NCBI GenBank assembly: GCA_963835085.1
Contig: CAWIED010000001.1
Location: 2,790,001 to 2,854,000 of the forward strand
DNA length: 64,000 bases
Reading direction: 5' to 3'
DNA from: JBDIAG01 sp963835085
Lineage (GTDB): Bacteria; Actinomycetota; Actinomycetes; Actinomycetales; CAWJMD01
The notes below the pieces were generated by a model, which was given only the letters and a program-made list of their open reading frames with translations, was not told the DNA's origin and made no database searches. Below, one piece after another: positions 17,746-27,333 of this stretch (positions are counted from its first letter, which is position 1; every line of letters begins with the position of its first letter). A program made the translations under genes and the position numbers.

Positions 17746-18693
17746 ATGCAGATCGGTCTCCTGACAGACAGCCTCTCGAGCCTCAGCCGCACCGAGGCCC
17801 TTGACACCGCAGCCGAGCTCGGCATCGAGACCATCGAGCTCGGCCTCGGCGGAGAACACGGTGGCTGGTCGCCGGCCCCGCACGCCGACCTCGCCGAGCT
17901 TCTGGCAGACGGTTCGGCGCGCGCCGCCCTGATGCAGGACATCTCGGGCCGTGGCCTGCGGTTGGAGGCGTTCAACGCCGCCGGCAACCCGCTGCACCCG
18001 GTCGACGGCGAGCGAGACGACCACGTCCTGCGCGGGGCTCTGCAACTCGCCGAGGAGTTCGAGATAGGTACCGTCGTGACGATGTCCGGGCTACCCGCGT
18101 TTCCGGGGGACAGCTTTCCGGCCTGGATCACCACGGTCTGGCCGCCGGAGAACCTACGCCTGCTGGAGCACCAATGGAACGTGGCCGTCGACTACTGGGG
18201 CGACGTGGCCGCCGAGGCGCAGCGTAGAGGCGTCCGGGTCGCGATCGAGATGCACGCCAACCAGCTGGTCTACAACGTGCCAGGCCTGCTCCGGCTGCGC
18301 AGCGAGGTCGGCGACGTCGTCGGCGCGAACTTCGATCCCAGCCATCTGCTGTGGATGGGCGCCGATCCGCTCGAAGCGATCCGTGCGCTGACCGGCGCCA
18401 TTCATCATGTGCACGCCAAGGACACTCGGATCGAAGCGCGAGCGGCAGTCACCTCGCGGCTTGAGACCATCCCCAACGAGCGGTCCGGCGATCGCGCGTG
18501 GAACTACGTGGCGGTGGGTACCGGACACCCGGACGACGTCGCCTTCTGGGCCAGGTTCGCCCACACACTGCTGGCCGCTGGATACGACGGACCACTCTCG
18601 ATCGAGAACGAGGACTACAGCCTCGGCCAACGTGAGTCCGTCGCCCTGGCGGTCGACACGCTGCGCCAGGCGCTGTCGGCGCCCGTCGGCTGA
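17746..18693 (+). CDS. Sugar phosphate isomerase/epimerase family protein (xylose-isomerase-like TIM barrel)
   Basis: 315 aa. The (beta/alpha)8 fold of the AP-endonuclease-2/xylose-isomerase-like family is visible, with metal-binding residues in VAIEMHAN (Glu, His), NFDPSHLLW (Asp, His), HVHAKDT (His, Asp) and SIENED (Glu). Such enzymes isomerise or epimerise keto-sugars or inosose-type intermediates. It begins one base after the dehydrogenase, forming a two-gene operon. The gene ends 94 bp before the convergent acyl-CoA dehydrogenase. The reaction cannot be assigned more closely from sequence. Confidence 0.88.
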   Translation: MQIGLLTDSLSSLSRTEALDTAAELGIETIELGLGGEHGGWSPAPHADLAELLADGSARAALMQDISGRGLRLEAFNAAGNPLHPVDGERDDHVLRGALQLAEEFEIGTVVTMSGLPAFPGDSFPAWITTVWPPENLRLLEHQWNVAVDYWGDVAAEAQRRGVRVAIEMHANQLVYNVPGLLRLRSEVGDVVGANFDPSHLLWMGADPLEAIRALTGAIHHVHAKDTRIEARAAVTSRLETIPNERSGDRAWNYVAVGTGHPDDVAFWARFAHTLLAAGYDGPLSIENEDYSLGQRESVALAVDTLRQALSAPVG

Positions 18694-18787
18694 CCTGCAC
18701 AGCTCGCCCCTACCCCCGCGGGTCACAACCCGGCCCCGCGGAACTGGTCGGAGGCGACAAACGCGGTTCGTCACCTTCCGCCGTCCG

Positions 18788-19999
18788 TCACCCTCCGTGG
18801 GCCCGGAGCAGCGAGCGCGAGATGATGTGTCGCTGCACCTCGGACGTGCCGTCCCAGATCCGCTCGACCCGGGCGTCGCGCCAGATCCGTTCGAGCACAA
18901 GCTCGTCCATCAAACCCATGCCGCCATGAATCTGCAGCGCCCGGTCGGCCACCATGGCCAGCGTCTCGGTGGCTTTGAGTTTGGCCATCGCGATCAGCCG
19001 CTCCTGCTCAGCCCGGCCGGCGGCCGTGGCCGCAGGCGCGTCGGCCTTCGCCGCGGCACGTAGCGTGAGCAGGGTGGCGGCCTCCAGCTCCGTCGCCATG
19101 TCGGCGAGCTGAAACGACACCCCTTGGTTGCGGCCGATCGTGCTGCCGAACTGCCGTCTTGTGGCAGCATGCTCCACGGCCAGCCCGAGAGCTCGCCCGG
19201 CGCGTCCCAGGCAGGTGGCGGCCACCTGCAGTCGGGTCGTTCCGAGCCAGGCGTTCGCCACGTCGAAGCCTGCCCCGACCTCTCCCAGCACCGCGCCGGC
19301 CGGCAGCCGGACGTCGTCGAAGACGAGCACGGAGTTCGAGTAGCCCCGGTGCGAGACGCTGCGGTATCCGGGCAGCACCGACAGTCCCGCGATGTCGGTG
19401 TCGACAAGAAAGGCCGTGATCTGCGCCCGCGTCGGACCCAGCCGGGCACCAGCATCCAGAGCCGGCGCGGGCTCCTCCTGGCCGGTCGCGGCGAACAGCA
19501 CCACGAAGTCGGCTCCGTCGGCATGGGAGATGAAGTGCTTGGTGCCGTTGACGATCCAGTCGGCACCCTCGCGAACCGCCCGGGTGCGCATGCCACGCAG
19601 GTCGGAGCCGGCATCGGGCTCGGTCATCGCCAGGCACTCCACCCGGTCGCCTGCCACCGTGGGCAGCAGGTATTCCTCCCGCTGAGAACCGTTGCACGCC
19701 AATAGGATCCGCGAAGGCCGGGCCACACTCAGCATGTGCAGGGCAAAGCCGGTGTAGCCCAGCTCACGCTCCATCAGCATCCAGGTGAGGGTGTCGAAGC
19801 CTCCGCCGCCAACCTCCACCGGCATGTTCGCCGAGTGCAGCCCGGCCCTGCTCGCCTTCGCGCGCAGTTCGACGACGAGCTCCGGCGCGATGAGTCCCGT
19901 CCGTTCCACGTCGTCCTCATGGGGCACCAGCTCGCGCCGGACGAACGCGCGCGTGGTGTCGATGATCGCCTGCTGCTCGGCGTCCGGCTCGAAATCCAC
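18788..19999 (-). CDS. Acyl-CoA dehydrogenase, last gene of the carnitine operon
   Basis: 403 aa flavoprotein of the usual length. FAD- and substrate-binding signatures are present: AMTEPDAGSDLRGM, WIVNGTKHFISHADGADF, RQFGSTIGRNQGV and QIHGGMGLMDEL. At the usual catalytic Glu position the sequence reads RIWDGTSEVQ, with Asp instead. It follows the betainyl-CoA thioesterase by 53 bp on the same strand. In context it could oxidise gamma-butyrobetainyl-CoA to crotonobetainyl-CoA, which the CaiD-like enzyme would hydrate. Generic short-chain acyl-CoA oxidation is the alternative. Confidence 0.9.
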   Translation of the reverse strand: MDFEPDAEQQAIIDTTRAFVRRELVPHEDDVERTGLIAPELVVELRAKASRAGLHSANMPVEVGGGGFDTLTWMLMERELGYTGFALHMLSVARPSRILLACNGSQREEYLLPTVAGDRVECLAMTEPDAGSDLRGMRTRAVREGADWIVNGTKHFISHADGADFVVLFAATGQEEPAPALDAGARLGPTRAQITAFLVDTDIAGLSVLPGYRSVSHRGYSNSVLVFDDVRLPAGAVLGEVGAGFDVANAWLGTTRLQVAATCLGRAGRALGLAVEHAATRRQFGSTIGRNQGVSFQLADMATELEAATLLTLRAAAKADAPAATAAGRAEQERLIAMAKLKATETLAMVADRALQIHGGMGLMDELVLERIWRDARVERIWDGTSEVQRHIISRSLLRAHGG

Positions 20000-20052
20000 C
20001 TCGGCTCAACCCTTCTGCTCGCTCAGTCTCTGACTGGTTGCCCGCCGGGGGC

Positions 20053-20520
20053 TCAGCGGCGCAACGAGATCGAGGCGCCGGCCTCGGACGGCGCAGGCAC
20101 GCACAACTCCTCCAACCGGGCCACCAGCTGTGCGGGCAGCGGTGCGCTACGGCCCGACTCGGTGTCGACATGCACGGCCAGGATCTCCTCCGTGGCGCGC
20201 AGCCTGCCTTCGGCGAACAGCTCGTGCCACAGCCACACGCTCTTGGTGCCGACGCCGATCACCGCCGAGCGCACTTCGAGCTCGGCATCGGCCCCCACCT
20301 GATCGAGGTAGCGCACGTGCGCCTGCAGCGTGAACAACGACCGCTGCTCGCGCTCCACATAGTCGGGGGTCATGCCCAGATTGGCCATGACCGTATCGGT
20401 GGCGTGCCCGAAGACGAGCACGTAGTAGGCCTCGGACAGGTGGTGGTTGTAGTCGATCCATTCCGGCAGAACGCGTTCCGTCCAGACGGGGAGGGACGCC
20501 GGCGAGCCGTCGTCGCTCAT
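20053..20520 (-). CDS. cdhB: Hotdog-fold thioesterase, probable betainyl-CoA thioesterase
   Basis: 155 aa single hotdog domain. The 4HBT-type active site reads EWIDYNHHLSEAYYVLVF (about 19-36), with the catalytic-type Asp and NHxL. Its ATG overlaps the stop of L-carnitine dehydrogenase as ATGA, so translation is coupled. In the known L-carnitine pathway, dehydrocarnitine is cleaved with acetyl-CoA to betainyl-CoA and acetoacetate, and a thioesterase then frees glycine betaine; this gene holds exactly that place. In some species it is fused to the dehydrogenase, which supports the link. The substrate is inferred from context. Confidence 0.85.
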   Translation of the reverse strand: MSDDGSPASLPVWTERVLPEWIDYNHHLSEAYYVLVFGHATDTVMANLGMTPDYVEREQRSLFTLQAHVRYLDQVGADAELEVRSAVIGVGTKSVWLWHELFAEGRLRATEEILAVHVDTESGRSAPLPAQLVARLEELCVPAPSEAGASISLRR

Positions 20521-21464
20521 GTGGCCCTACCCAGCGCGCGCAGCACCGCGATGAGCTGGCGGTCGCGCTCGCGCACCAGGTCGGAGATGGTGCGCTCACC
20601 CGCCTCGGCCTCACAGCCGGCCACCACGGCGTCCCGCAGCTCCTGGGTGAGCTCCGGCGCTTCCAACCGCGTCCAGGGAGACTTCAACGACGGGCCGAAG
20701 TGGTCGAGCATGTGCGCCATGCCGCCTGGGCCCCCGGCGAGGTGGAAGGTCAGCATCGGGCCGTGGAAGGCCCAGCGTAAGCCGGGGCCTTCGGTCATGG
20801 CGGCGTCGATCTGCTCCACCGTGGCCTCCTGCGCGGCCACCATGTGCAGCGCCTCCCGCCAGAGGGCCTCCATCAGCCGGTTGGCGATGAACCCCGGTAC
20901 CTCATGGGTCATGGTGATAACGGACTTGCCCGCCTGGGTGAAGAACTCCGACGTCCAGGCCACCACCTCGGAGTCGGTGCGCTCGCCCCCCACCACCTCC
21001 ACGAGCGGGATGAGATAGGGCGGGTTGAACGGATGCCCCACCACCAGTCGTTCGGGATGGGTGCAGTCCACCGCCATCTCGCTCATGCCGTAGCCCGACG
21101 TGGAGGACGAGATGACGACCTCGCTCGGGGTGGCCTCGTCGAGATCGGCGAGCAGCGCACGTTTGAGCTCTAACGACTCGGGTGCGCTCTCCTGCACGAA
21201 GTCGGCCGTCGCGACGGCCTCGGCGAGAGAGCCGGCAATCGTGAGGTTCTCCAGGCTGGCACCCTCGGCCAGCCCCAGCTCGGTGACCGCGGGCCACGCG
21301 TCCTTCACGAGCACCCACAACCGATCCGCGAAGTTCGGGGCAGGGTCCCACGCCTGCACCTGGTAGCCCTTGGCCAGGAAGTGGGCCACCCAGCCACCAC
21401 CGATCACGCCCGCCCCCACACAGGCCACCGTGCGCACCTCGGCCGGTGCCTTGCGCGCGCTCAC
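20517..21464 (-). CDS. cdhA: L-carnitine dehydrogenase
   Basis: 315 aa, 3-hydroxyacyl-CoA dehydrogenase fold. The NAD-binding loop is [13 protein letters not shown] (17-29); the catalytic His lies in [41 protein letters not shown] and [11 protein letters not shown] are typical of L-carnitine dehydrogenases. It oxidises L-carnitine to 3-dehydrocarnitine with NAD+. The start is GTG 21464, overlapping the stop of the upstream BKACE gene as GTGA; a longer in-frame reading to 21833 lies inside that gene. It sits between the BKACE and the thioesterase, the three core enzymes of aerobic carnitine breakdown. Confidence 0.9.
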   Translation of the reverse strand: MSARKAPAEVRTVACVGAGVIGGGWVAHFLAKGYQVQAWDPAPNFADRLWVLVKDAWPAVTELGLAEGASLENLTIAGSLAEAVATADFVQESAPESLELKRALLADLDEATPSEVVISSSTSGYGMSEMAVDCTHPERLVVGHPFNPPYLIPLVEVVGGERTDSEVVAWTSEFFTQAGKSVITMTHEVPGFIANRLMEALWREALHMVAAQEATVEQIDAAMTEGPGLRWAFHGPMLTFHLAGGPGGMAHMLDHFGPSLKSPWTRLEAPELTQELRDAVVAGCEAEAGERTISDLVRERDRQLIAVLRALGRAT

Positions 21465-22348
21465 GCACGCGCCTTGAGCTTGAGGATCTCGCGGCCCTCG
21501 TCGGCAGTGGCGACACTGGCCCCCATGGCCTCGATGAGGGTCACGGCGTTGGCCACCAATTGAGCATTGGTCGCCTTGACTCCCTTCGACAGATACAGGT
21601 TGTCCTCCAGTCCGACCCGCACGTGACCCCCCAACAGCACCGACTGGGCCACCCAGGGCATCTGCATCCGGCCCAGCGCGAACGAGGCCCAGACCGCCTG
21701 CGGGGGAAGCTGCTTCACCATCGTGGCCAACAGCAACGGATCGGCCGGCGCACCGTAGGGGATGCCCGTGCACAGTTGGTACATGGGTGGGTCGTCGATC
21801 AGTCCCTCCGCCACGAGCTGGTTGGCGAACCACAGGTGGCCGGTGTCGAAGATCTCCATCTCCACCCGAACGCCCAATTTCTGGATGTGCGCGGCCCCGG
21901 CCCGGAGCATGTCAGGAGTGCTCACATAGACGAGGCTGCCCTCGCCGAAGTTGAGGCTGCCGCAGTCGAGGGTGCAGATGTCAGGCAGCAGTTCTTCGAC
22001 GTGGGCAAGGCGTTCGATGCCGTTGACGAGGTCGGTTCCCGGTGCGAAGCCGGTCGGGTTGTCGGGGTCGAGATACAGGTCACCACCCATCCCGGCGGTG
22101 GTGTTGATGATGACGTCGACCCCCGAGTCGCGAATGCGCTCCACCGCCTCGCGGTAGAACCGCACCTCCCGCGAGCCCTGGCCCGTCTCGGGATTCCGGA
22201 CGTGTACGTGCACGATCGTCGCGCCGGCCTGGGCCGCGTCGATGGCCGACGTGGCGATCTGCTCGGGGGTCACCGGAACATGCTCGGATTTGGCCACGGT
22301 GTCTCCGGCCCCGGTGAGGGCACACGTGATCATGACCTTGCGGTTCAC
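21461..22348 (-). CDS. cdhC: 3-keto-acid cleavage enzyme (BKACE), probable dehydrocarnitine:acetyl-CoA trimethylamine transferase
   Basis: 295 aa TIM-barrel of the BKACE (DUF849) family. The metal-binding [10 protein letters not shown] (His47, His49) and the C-terminal [11 protein letters not shown] are present. The enzyme condenses a beta-keto acid with acetyl-CoA and splits it to acetoacetate and a new CoA ester. Next to L-carnitine dehydrogenase the substrate is almost certainly 3-dehydrocarnitine, giving betainyl-CoA. The start is GTG 22348 with AAGGAG seven bases upstream, overlapping the serine hydrolase stop as GTGA. Confidence 0.9.
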   Translation of the reverse strand: MNRKVMITCALTGAGDTVAKSEHVPVTPEQIATSAIDAAQAGATIVHVHVRNPETGQGSREVRFYREAVERIRDSGVDVIINTTAGMGGDLYLDPDNPTGFAPGTDLVNGIERLAHVEELLPDICTLDCGSLNFGEGSLVYVSTPDMLRAGAAHIQKLGVRVEMEIFDTGHLWFANQLVAEGLIDDPPMYQLCTGIPYGAPADPLLLATMVKQLPPQAVWASFALGRMQMPWVAQSVLLGGHVRVGLEDNLYLSKGVKATNAQLVANAVTLIEAMGASVATADEGREILKLKARA

Positions 22349-23556
22349 GACTCAACTCCTTGTGTGGTGGCGGTGGTTGGGCTTGCAGCAGTGCCGGTGG
22401 AGCCCGTGAGCTCCCTTGCGGCCCTTGCGATCTCAGGCAGCGCGAGGTAACACAGATCGCGGCAGGCGCGGTCGCGCCAGGGGTCACCGTACGGCCAGTC
22501 CGAGGTCTTCACCACCACCACCCCCGCATCCCGGTCGAGGTAGGTGAACTGGCCCCGGCTGCCGTCGGCCGTCAGGCGCCGGCCATCGTCGACGAGCGGC
22601 CACCAGTGGTAGCCGAAGCCCGCGTGACTCGTGATCGTGACCGGCAACCGCCCCGGTCGCAGCACCGGCGAGGCGGGTCGTCCGGCGGCAGCCAGCCACT
22701 CCGGGCTCAGCCGGGCCTGGCCGAGGTGCCCGGTCAGCTGCAGGCTGCCGACCCGTGCCCAGTCCAGCGCACTGGCCGCCAGGCCACCTCCGGCCAGAGC
22801 AACGCCGTCGGCATCCAGGAGCACCGTGGCCGGTGTGGTGCTTCCTAAGTCGCGCCACAGCCGGCCGAGGGCCTGCACGAAGGTCGTTCCGGTGACGCTC
22901 TCGCGCACCCAGTCGAGCACCTGCGAGTCGGCGGTGCAGTACTCGAAGCGGCTCCCAGCCGGATCCGCGGGTGCGATCTGGGTCAGCAAGGTTCGAGACG
23001 CGGGCGAGCCCGCGGTCAAGAAGCTGCCGAGGAGCCTGGCGGCAGGCCCGTCCGGATCGCGGTAGTCCTCCACCCAGTCGACACCACTGGTCATGGTAAG
23101 CAGTTGCCCTACCCGCACCCGGGCATAGCCGCTGCGGGCCAGTTCCGGGACGTGCCGGGCGACGTCGTCGTCCAATGTCAGTGCGCCGTCGGCCAATGCC
23201 AGTGCGACCAGTTGGGAGAGCACCGACTTGGTCATGGAGGCACCGGGGAACCGGGTGCCCGACGACCTCCCGGTGGCGTACCACTCGTACTGGACGCATC
23301 CGTCGACGAGTACCACCAGGCTTGTACCGTAGGTGAACTCGTTTAACTGTGACAGCGACCAGTAACGCCCCAGTGCCGGCACGGACAACGACGAGAGGTC
23401 GATCCCCTCACCGTCCGGCCAGGGCCTCGGCGTGGTCGCGGGCACTTCGGCAAACCGGCCATTCGGCGCGGCATCCTCGCCGGGCGCGACCGGGGCGTCG
23501 TCGAAGCCAAGACGCGACAGCATTCCGGCCGGTTCGTCGGCAGACGTCTCCACCAC
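22345..23556 (-). CDS. Serine hydrolase of the beta-lactamase/NylB-like family
   Basis: 403 aa. The penicillin-recognising fold has the nucleophile motif SMTK (Ser107-Lys110) and a Tyr at 206 (FEYCTAD), a spacing close to that of 6-aminohexanoate-dimer hydrolase. No signal peptide is seen, so it acts in the cytoplasm. The start is GTG 23556 with GAGGAGG seven bases upstream; the in-frame reading upstream is only the out-of-frame tail of the ATPase gene and not a fusion. It is translationally coupled to the BKACE gene. Hydrolysis of an imported carnitine ester or amide would fit the position, but this is speculation. Confidence 0.82.
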   Translation of the reverse strand: MVETSADEPAGMLSRLGFDDAPVAPGEDAAPNGRFAEVPATTPRPWPDGEGIDLSSLSVPALGRYWSLSQLNEFTYGTSLVVLVDGCVQYEWYATGRSSGTRFPGASMTKSVLSQLVALALADGALTLDDDVARHVPELARSGYARVRVGQLLTMTSGVDWVEDYRDPDGPAARLLGSFLTAGSPASRTLLTQIAPADPAGSRFEYCTADSQVLDWVRESVTGTTFVQALGRLWRDLGSTTPATVLLDADGVALAGGGLAASALDWARVGSLQLTGHLGQARLSPEWLAAAGRPASPVLRPGRLPVTITSHAGFGYHWWPLVDDGRRLTADGSRGQFTYLDRDAGVVVVKTSDWPYGDPWRDRACRDLCYLALPEIARAARELTGSTGTAASPTTATTQGVES

Positions 23557-23573
23557 GGGTGACCCTCCTCGTT

Positions 23574-23609
23574 GTGGCTGGGCCGGTCGTCGTGGCTGGG
23601 CCGGTCGTG
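23574..23609. repeat. Two tandem 18-bp repeats in the gap before the serine hydrolase
   Basis: GTGGCTGGGCCGGTCGT occurs at 23574 and again at 23592, with a degenerate third start (TGGCTGAG) after it. The repeat lies in the 86-bp gap between the ATPase stop and the serine hydrolase ribosome-binding site. No function is evident. Confidence 0.75.
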
Positions 23610-23642
23610 ATGGCTGAGCAGGTGAGGTCGACGTGGGACGTC

Positions 23643-25440
23643 CTACTCCACCGAGGGAGAGTTGGCGATCAGGCGCTTGGTGTACTCCTCGTGCGGGTGG
23701 TCCATCACCTGGACCACGAAGCCCGACTCTACGACTCGACCCGCGCTGAGCACCTGCACCCTCGCAGCGATAGAACGCACCAGGGCCAGGTTGTGCGTGA
23801 CGAACAGCATGCTGATGCCTCGGTCTACCCGGAGCTGCTCCAGCAGAGCGACGATGGAGCCCTGCACGGAGACGTCCAGTGCAGAGGTGATCTCGTCGCA
23901 GATGAGCAGATCGGGTTCGGACCGCCAGCGCTCTGGCGATGGCAACGCGCTGTCGTTCACCGCCGGAGAGCCGGTTGGTCTGGTATTTCAGCACGGTCGG
24001 GCCGAGCGCCACCTGTTCGAGCAGTTCCACGACCCGGTCGGTGGCCTCCTGGCCGCGCGCCAGACCGAACAACTCCATCGGACGCTTCACGATCTGCTCG
24101 ATCGTCAGCCGCGGATTGAGCGAGAGATAGGGGTTCTGGAAGATGTACTGAATCCGCTTACGGTCGTCCATGGTGCGCCTGCGTGCGCTCTTGGCCAGCT
24201 CGTGGCCGAGGAAGTTGACGTCACCCGTCCAGTTGTCGTGCAGACCACCGATACTCCGCGAGATGGTGGTCTTGCCCGAGCCTGACTCACCCACCAGGGC
24301 CAACACCTCCGCTTTCGCGAGGTCGAACGACACATCGTGCACCACGTGCTTATGCCCGTAGAAGATGTTGAGATTGCTGACCGACAGCAACGGCTCACGC
24401 TTGCGGTTGGGGTCGGTGTCGGGCACCGTGCCCCGGTTGATGTCCCACTCACCAATATCCCCGATCCGCCAGCAGCGGGCGACATGATCGGGCGCCACCT
24501 CCACCGGCGGGGGCTCCTCGGTGCGGCAGCGCTCCACCACATAGGCGCAGCGGTCGTGGAACCGGCAGCCTGCAGGGCGCCGTCCCGGGCCGGGAGTGCG
24601 CCCCGGAATGCCCACCAGCGCACGGGCCTGCGACAGGTGCGGGATCGCGTCGAGCAATGCCCGGGTGTAAGGGTGAGCGGGGTTGCGGAAGATGGCCTCG
24701 CGCGGACCGAGTTCGATGATGCGCCCCGCATACATCACCGCTACCCGGTTGGCGATGTTGGCCACCACGGCCAGGTCGTGCGTCACGTAGAGCGCGGCCA
24801 CGTCATGCGATCGACACAGCTCGGCCATGGTTGCCAGCACCATGCCCTGGGTGGTGACGTCGAGGCCGGTGGTGGGCTCGTCGAGCACCAGCACTTTGGG
24901 CCGCGGCAGGAAGGCCATGGCCAGGGCCACGCGCTGCACCTGTCCGCCGGAGAGCTGGTGCGGAAAGCGGGCGAGGAACTCCTCGTCGTTGGGCAGGCCC
25001 ACTTCGGCCAGCCCCGCCTTCGCGCGTTCGAGCCGCTCGGCGGCCGTGCCCACGTTGCGCAGCTCGAGCAGCTCGACGATCTGCCGTCCGATCCGAATCG
25101 CGGGGTTGAGCGCAGAGGCCGGGTCTTGCGGCATGTAGGCGATCTCCATGCCGCGTACGGAGCGCACCTCCTGGGTGGACATGCTCAGCACGTCGCGGGT
25201 GCCCAGCAGCACCGAGCCCGTCTCGATCTCAGCGCCACGGCGGGAGTACCCCAGCAAGGCCGTGCCCACGGTGGTCTTGCCGCTCCCCGACTCCCCCACC
25301 AGGCCCACAACCTCGCCCGGGTGCAACACCAGGTCGATGTTGTCCACCACGTCGATGCCGCGGCCGGTCAGGCCCACCCGCAGACCGCTGATGGTGCACC
25401 CGGCTTCGGGGTCGACCTCGGCTGTGGTCAGTGTGCTCAT
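23643..25440 (-). pseudogene. Fused DppD-DppF ABC transporter ATPase, frameshifted in the second half
   Basis: Two complete ATPase modules are joined in one gene. The first has GESGSGKTT, SGGQVQR, LVLDEPTTGLD and the CRFHDRC-type C-terminal segment. The second has GESGSGKTT and SGGERQRVAIARALAV, after which the frame is lost. The missing Walker B (DLLICDEITSALD) and switch (THNLALV) continue in another frame, ending at 23643. Removing one base near 23919 restores EPDLLICDE and a protein of about 598 aa. The gene starts 3 bp after the oppC-like stop and powers the second importer. If the break is real, this importer lacks half of its ATPase unless another gene supplies it. Confidence 0.85.
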
Positions 25441-25443
25441 GGC

Positions 25444-26292
25444 TCACTCCCCTTTCGACGCGAGCTGTGCGATGCCGTCGGCCATCAGGTTGGTGCCGAT
25501 GGTGAAGATGCCGATCACGATCACCGGGGCCAGCACGCCCCAGGGCTGCACGAGCAGGGCAAGCCGGTTCTCGTTGATCATCTGCCCCCAGTCGGCTGCG
25601 CCCGGGTTGGTGGCGAATCCGAGGAAGCCGATGCCGGCGACCATGCCGATCGAGTACGTCAGCCGCAGGCCGGCCTCGGCCAGCAGCGGGGCGCTCATGT
25701 TCGGCAGCACCTCGGCCAGGATCACCCGCAGCCGCGATTCGCCGAGCGCCTCGGCGGCCACCACGTAGTCGCGGGAGACGATACCCAGCGCCACGCCTCG
25801 TGCCACCCGGGCTACGCGTGGCGCATGGGAAAAGCCCACCAACAGGACAATCATCCACCAGGCCGGCTGATCGACGGCGGTGAGCACGAGCAGTGCCAGC
25901 AGGATCTGCGGAAAGGCCAGGGCCACGTCGTTCAGCCGCATGATGACCTCGTCGAGCCAGCCGCCCGCGTAGGCGGCGATCACTCCGATCGCGATGCCCA
26001 GCACCATGCCGAGGATCGTCGCGAGCAACGAGATGATGAGGATCGAGCGGCCGCCCTCGAGCAGGCGCGACCAGACGTCCTGGCCCAGGTAGTCGGTGCC
26101 CAGCAGGCCGCCCGCGTGCACGTAAGGCTTCCCGACGATGTCGTTCTGGCCGTGCGGGGCCACCCACGGGCCCACGATGGCGACGACCACCACCAGCAGG
26201 GTGATGACGGCACCGGTGACGAAGCGCCGCTGTCGGCTCGCCTTCGCGAGCAACGACTGCCCCCTGGGCCGGGTGAGGGTTGTGCTGCTCAT
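25444..26292 (-). CDS. Peptide-type ABC transporter permease, OppC/DppC class (second importer)
   Basis: 282 aa. The landmark LLGTDYLGQDVWSRLLEG follows the first helix and extracytoplasmic loop, and the EAA loop reads YVVAAEALGESRLRVILAEVLPN. Five more helices follow. The start at 26292 overlaps the oppB-like stop as ATGA. It pairs with the upstream permease and the fused ATPase. The operon position, with carnitine enzymes downstream, suggests a quaternary-amine or acyl-amine substrate; the family itself covers peptides, opines and nickel. Confidence 0.92.
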   Translation of the reverse strand: MSSTTLTRPRGQSLLAKASRQRRFVTGAVITLLVVVVAIVGPWVAPHGQNDIVGKPYVHAGGLLGTDYLGQDVWSRLLEGGRSILIISLLATILGMVLGIAIGVIAAYAGGWLDEVIMRLNDVALAFPQILLALLVLTAVDQPAWWMIVLLVGFSHAPRVARVARGVALGIVSRDYVVAAEALGESRLRVILAEVLPNMSAPLLAEAGLRLTYSIGMVAGIGFLGFATNPGAADWGQMINENRLALLVQPWGVLAPVIVIGIFTIGTNLMADGIAQLASKGE

Positions 26293-27323
26293 GACGTGAT
26301 CGCCGTCCTTGCCCTCGGGGTGAACAGAATCGACAAGAGGTCGGCCACCAGGTTGACCACCACGTACACCGCGGCGATGGTCATGGCCAGCACCTGCACC
26401 ATGGGTGAGTCGGAGTTGCGCACCGAGTCGACCAGGCTCGCTCCGATGCCGGGGTACGAGAACAGGTACTCCACGATCACGATGCCGCCGGCCAGCCAGG
26501 CCAGCTGCAACGCGATCACCTGGATCCCCGGCACCACTGCGTTGAGCAGCGCATGCTTTCGCATCACGACCCGTTCCGGCACGCCCTTCAACCGGGCCAG
26601 CTCGACGTAGTCGCTGTCGAGCACCTCCAGCAGGCTCGTTCGCACGATCCGCGAGACGTACGGCGCCACGGCCAGCACGAGCGTGGCCACCGGCAAGATC
26701 ATGGACGCGGGTTTGTACCACGGCGGTTGGCCGCCGCCGGCGATGGTTACCGCAGGCAGCACATGCAGCACGGTGGTGGAGAAGATGGCCACCAGCAGGA
26801 TGCCGACCACGAACTCCGGCAGCCCGGCGAGAGTCAGGAGCACCATCTGAATGGCCGAGTCGGCCCGGCGTCCGCGGTAGTTGGCCGAGAGCATCGCGAT
26901 GCTGAACGCGATCGGGATCATGACCACAGCCGAGATCAGCACGAGCACAGCGCTGTTCGCGATCCGGTCGCCCACCTGCCCGGCCACCGGCTGCTGGTTG
27001 GCGATGGAGTTGCCGAGATTGCCGGTGAACAGCCCGCCCAGCCAGTCGAAGTACCGGGTGACGATCGGCTGGTCGAGGTGCAGTTGCTTGTGCAGTTGGG
27101 CCACGCGCTCCGGGCTGGTGCCGTAGTCCTTGCCGAGGATGGCCCTGATCGGGTCGCCGAGGGCTGCCGTGGCGAAGAAGACGAGGATCGAGCACAGCCA
27201 TAGCGTGAGCACGGCCAGCCCGAGGCGGCGCGCGAGCCAGGTGGCCCAGGCACCCGCGCTGCTGCGTCGCGGTGTGGCCACCGGGGTGGGCATCAGTTCG
27301 GCGTTGGCGAGATCGGTTGTCAT
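26289..27323 (-). CDS. Peptide-type ABC transporter permease, OppB/DppB class (second importer)
   Basis: 344 aa, normal length for the class, unlike the enlarged OppB of the first importer. The N-terminal landmark LARRLGLAVLTLWLCSILVFF, the LDQPIVTRYFDWLGGLF segment and the EAA loop YVELARLKGVPERVVMRKH are present. The start at 27323 (MTTDLANAEL) follows a purine-rich stretch; an in-frame extension to 27371 overlaps the binding-protein gene and is less likely. It follows the binding protein by 10 bp. Confidence 0.92.
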   Translation of the reverse strand: MTTDLANAELMPTPVATPRRSSAGAWATWLARRLGLAVLTLWLCSILVFFATAALGDPIRAILGKDYGTSPERVAQLHKQLHLDQPIVTRYFDWLGGLFTGNLGNSIANQQPVAGQVGDRIANSAVLVLISAVVMIPIAFSIAMLSANYRGRRADSAIQMVLLTLAGLPEFVVGILLVAIFSTTVLHVLPAVTIAGGGQPPWYKPASMILPVATLVLAVAPYVSRIVRTSLLEVLDSDYVELARLKGVPERVVMRKHALLNAVVPGIQVIALQLAWLAGGIVIVEYLFSYPGIGASLVDSVRNSDSPMVQVLAMTIAAVYVVVNLVADLLSILFTPRARTAITS

Positions 27324-27333
27324 GACTGCTGCC

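Noticed and set aside
22345..25440. A 1031-residue fusion of ABC ATPases with a beta-lactamase-like hydrolase
   Set aside because: It is an in-frame accident: behind the frame break the ATPase is read out of frame into the hydrolase. The true ATPase end (23643) and the hydrolase start with a good ribosome-binding site (23556) are both visible.
24337..26610. A 757-codon plus-strand reading opposite the second importer genes
   Set aside because: His/Gln/Arg-rich translation without any family features, antisense to clear ABC genes; similar antisense readings at 1386-3023, 4309-5817 and 8322-9458 were rejected for the same reason.
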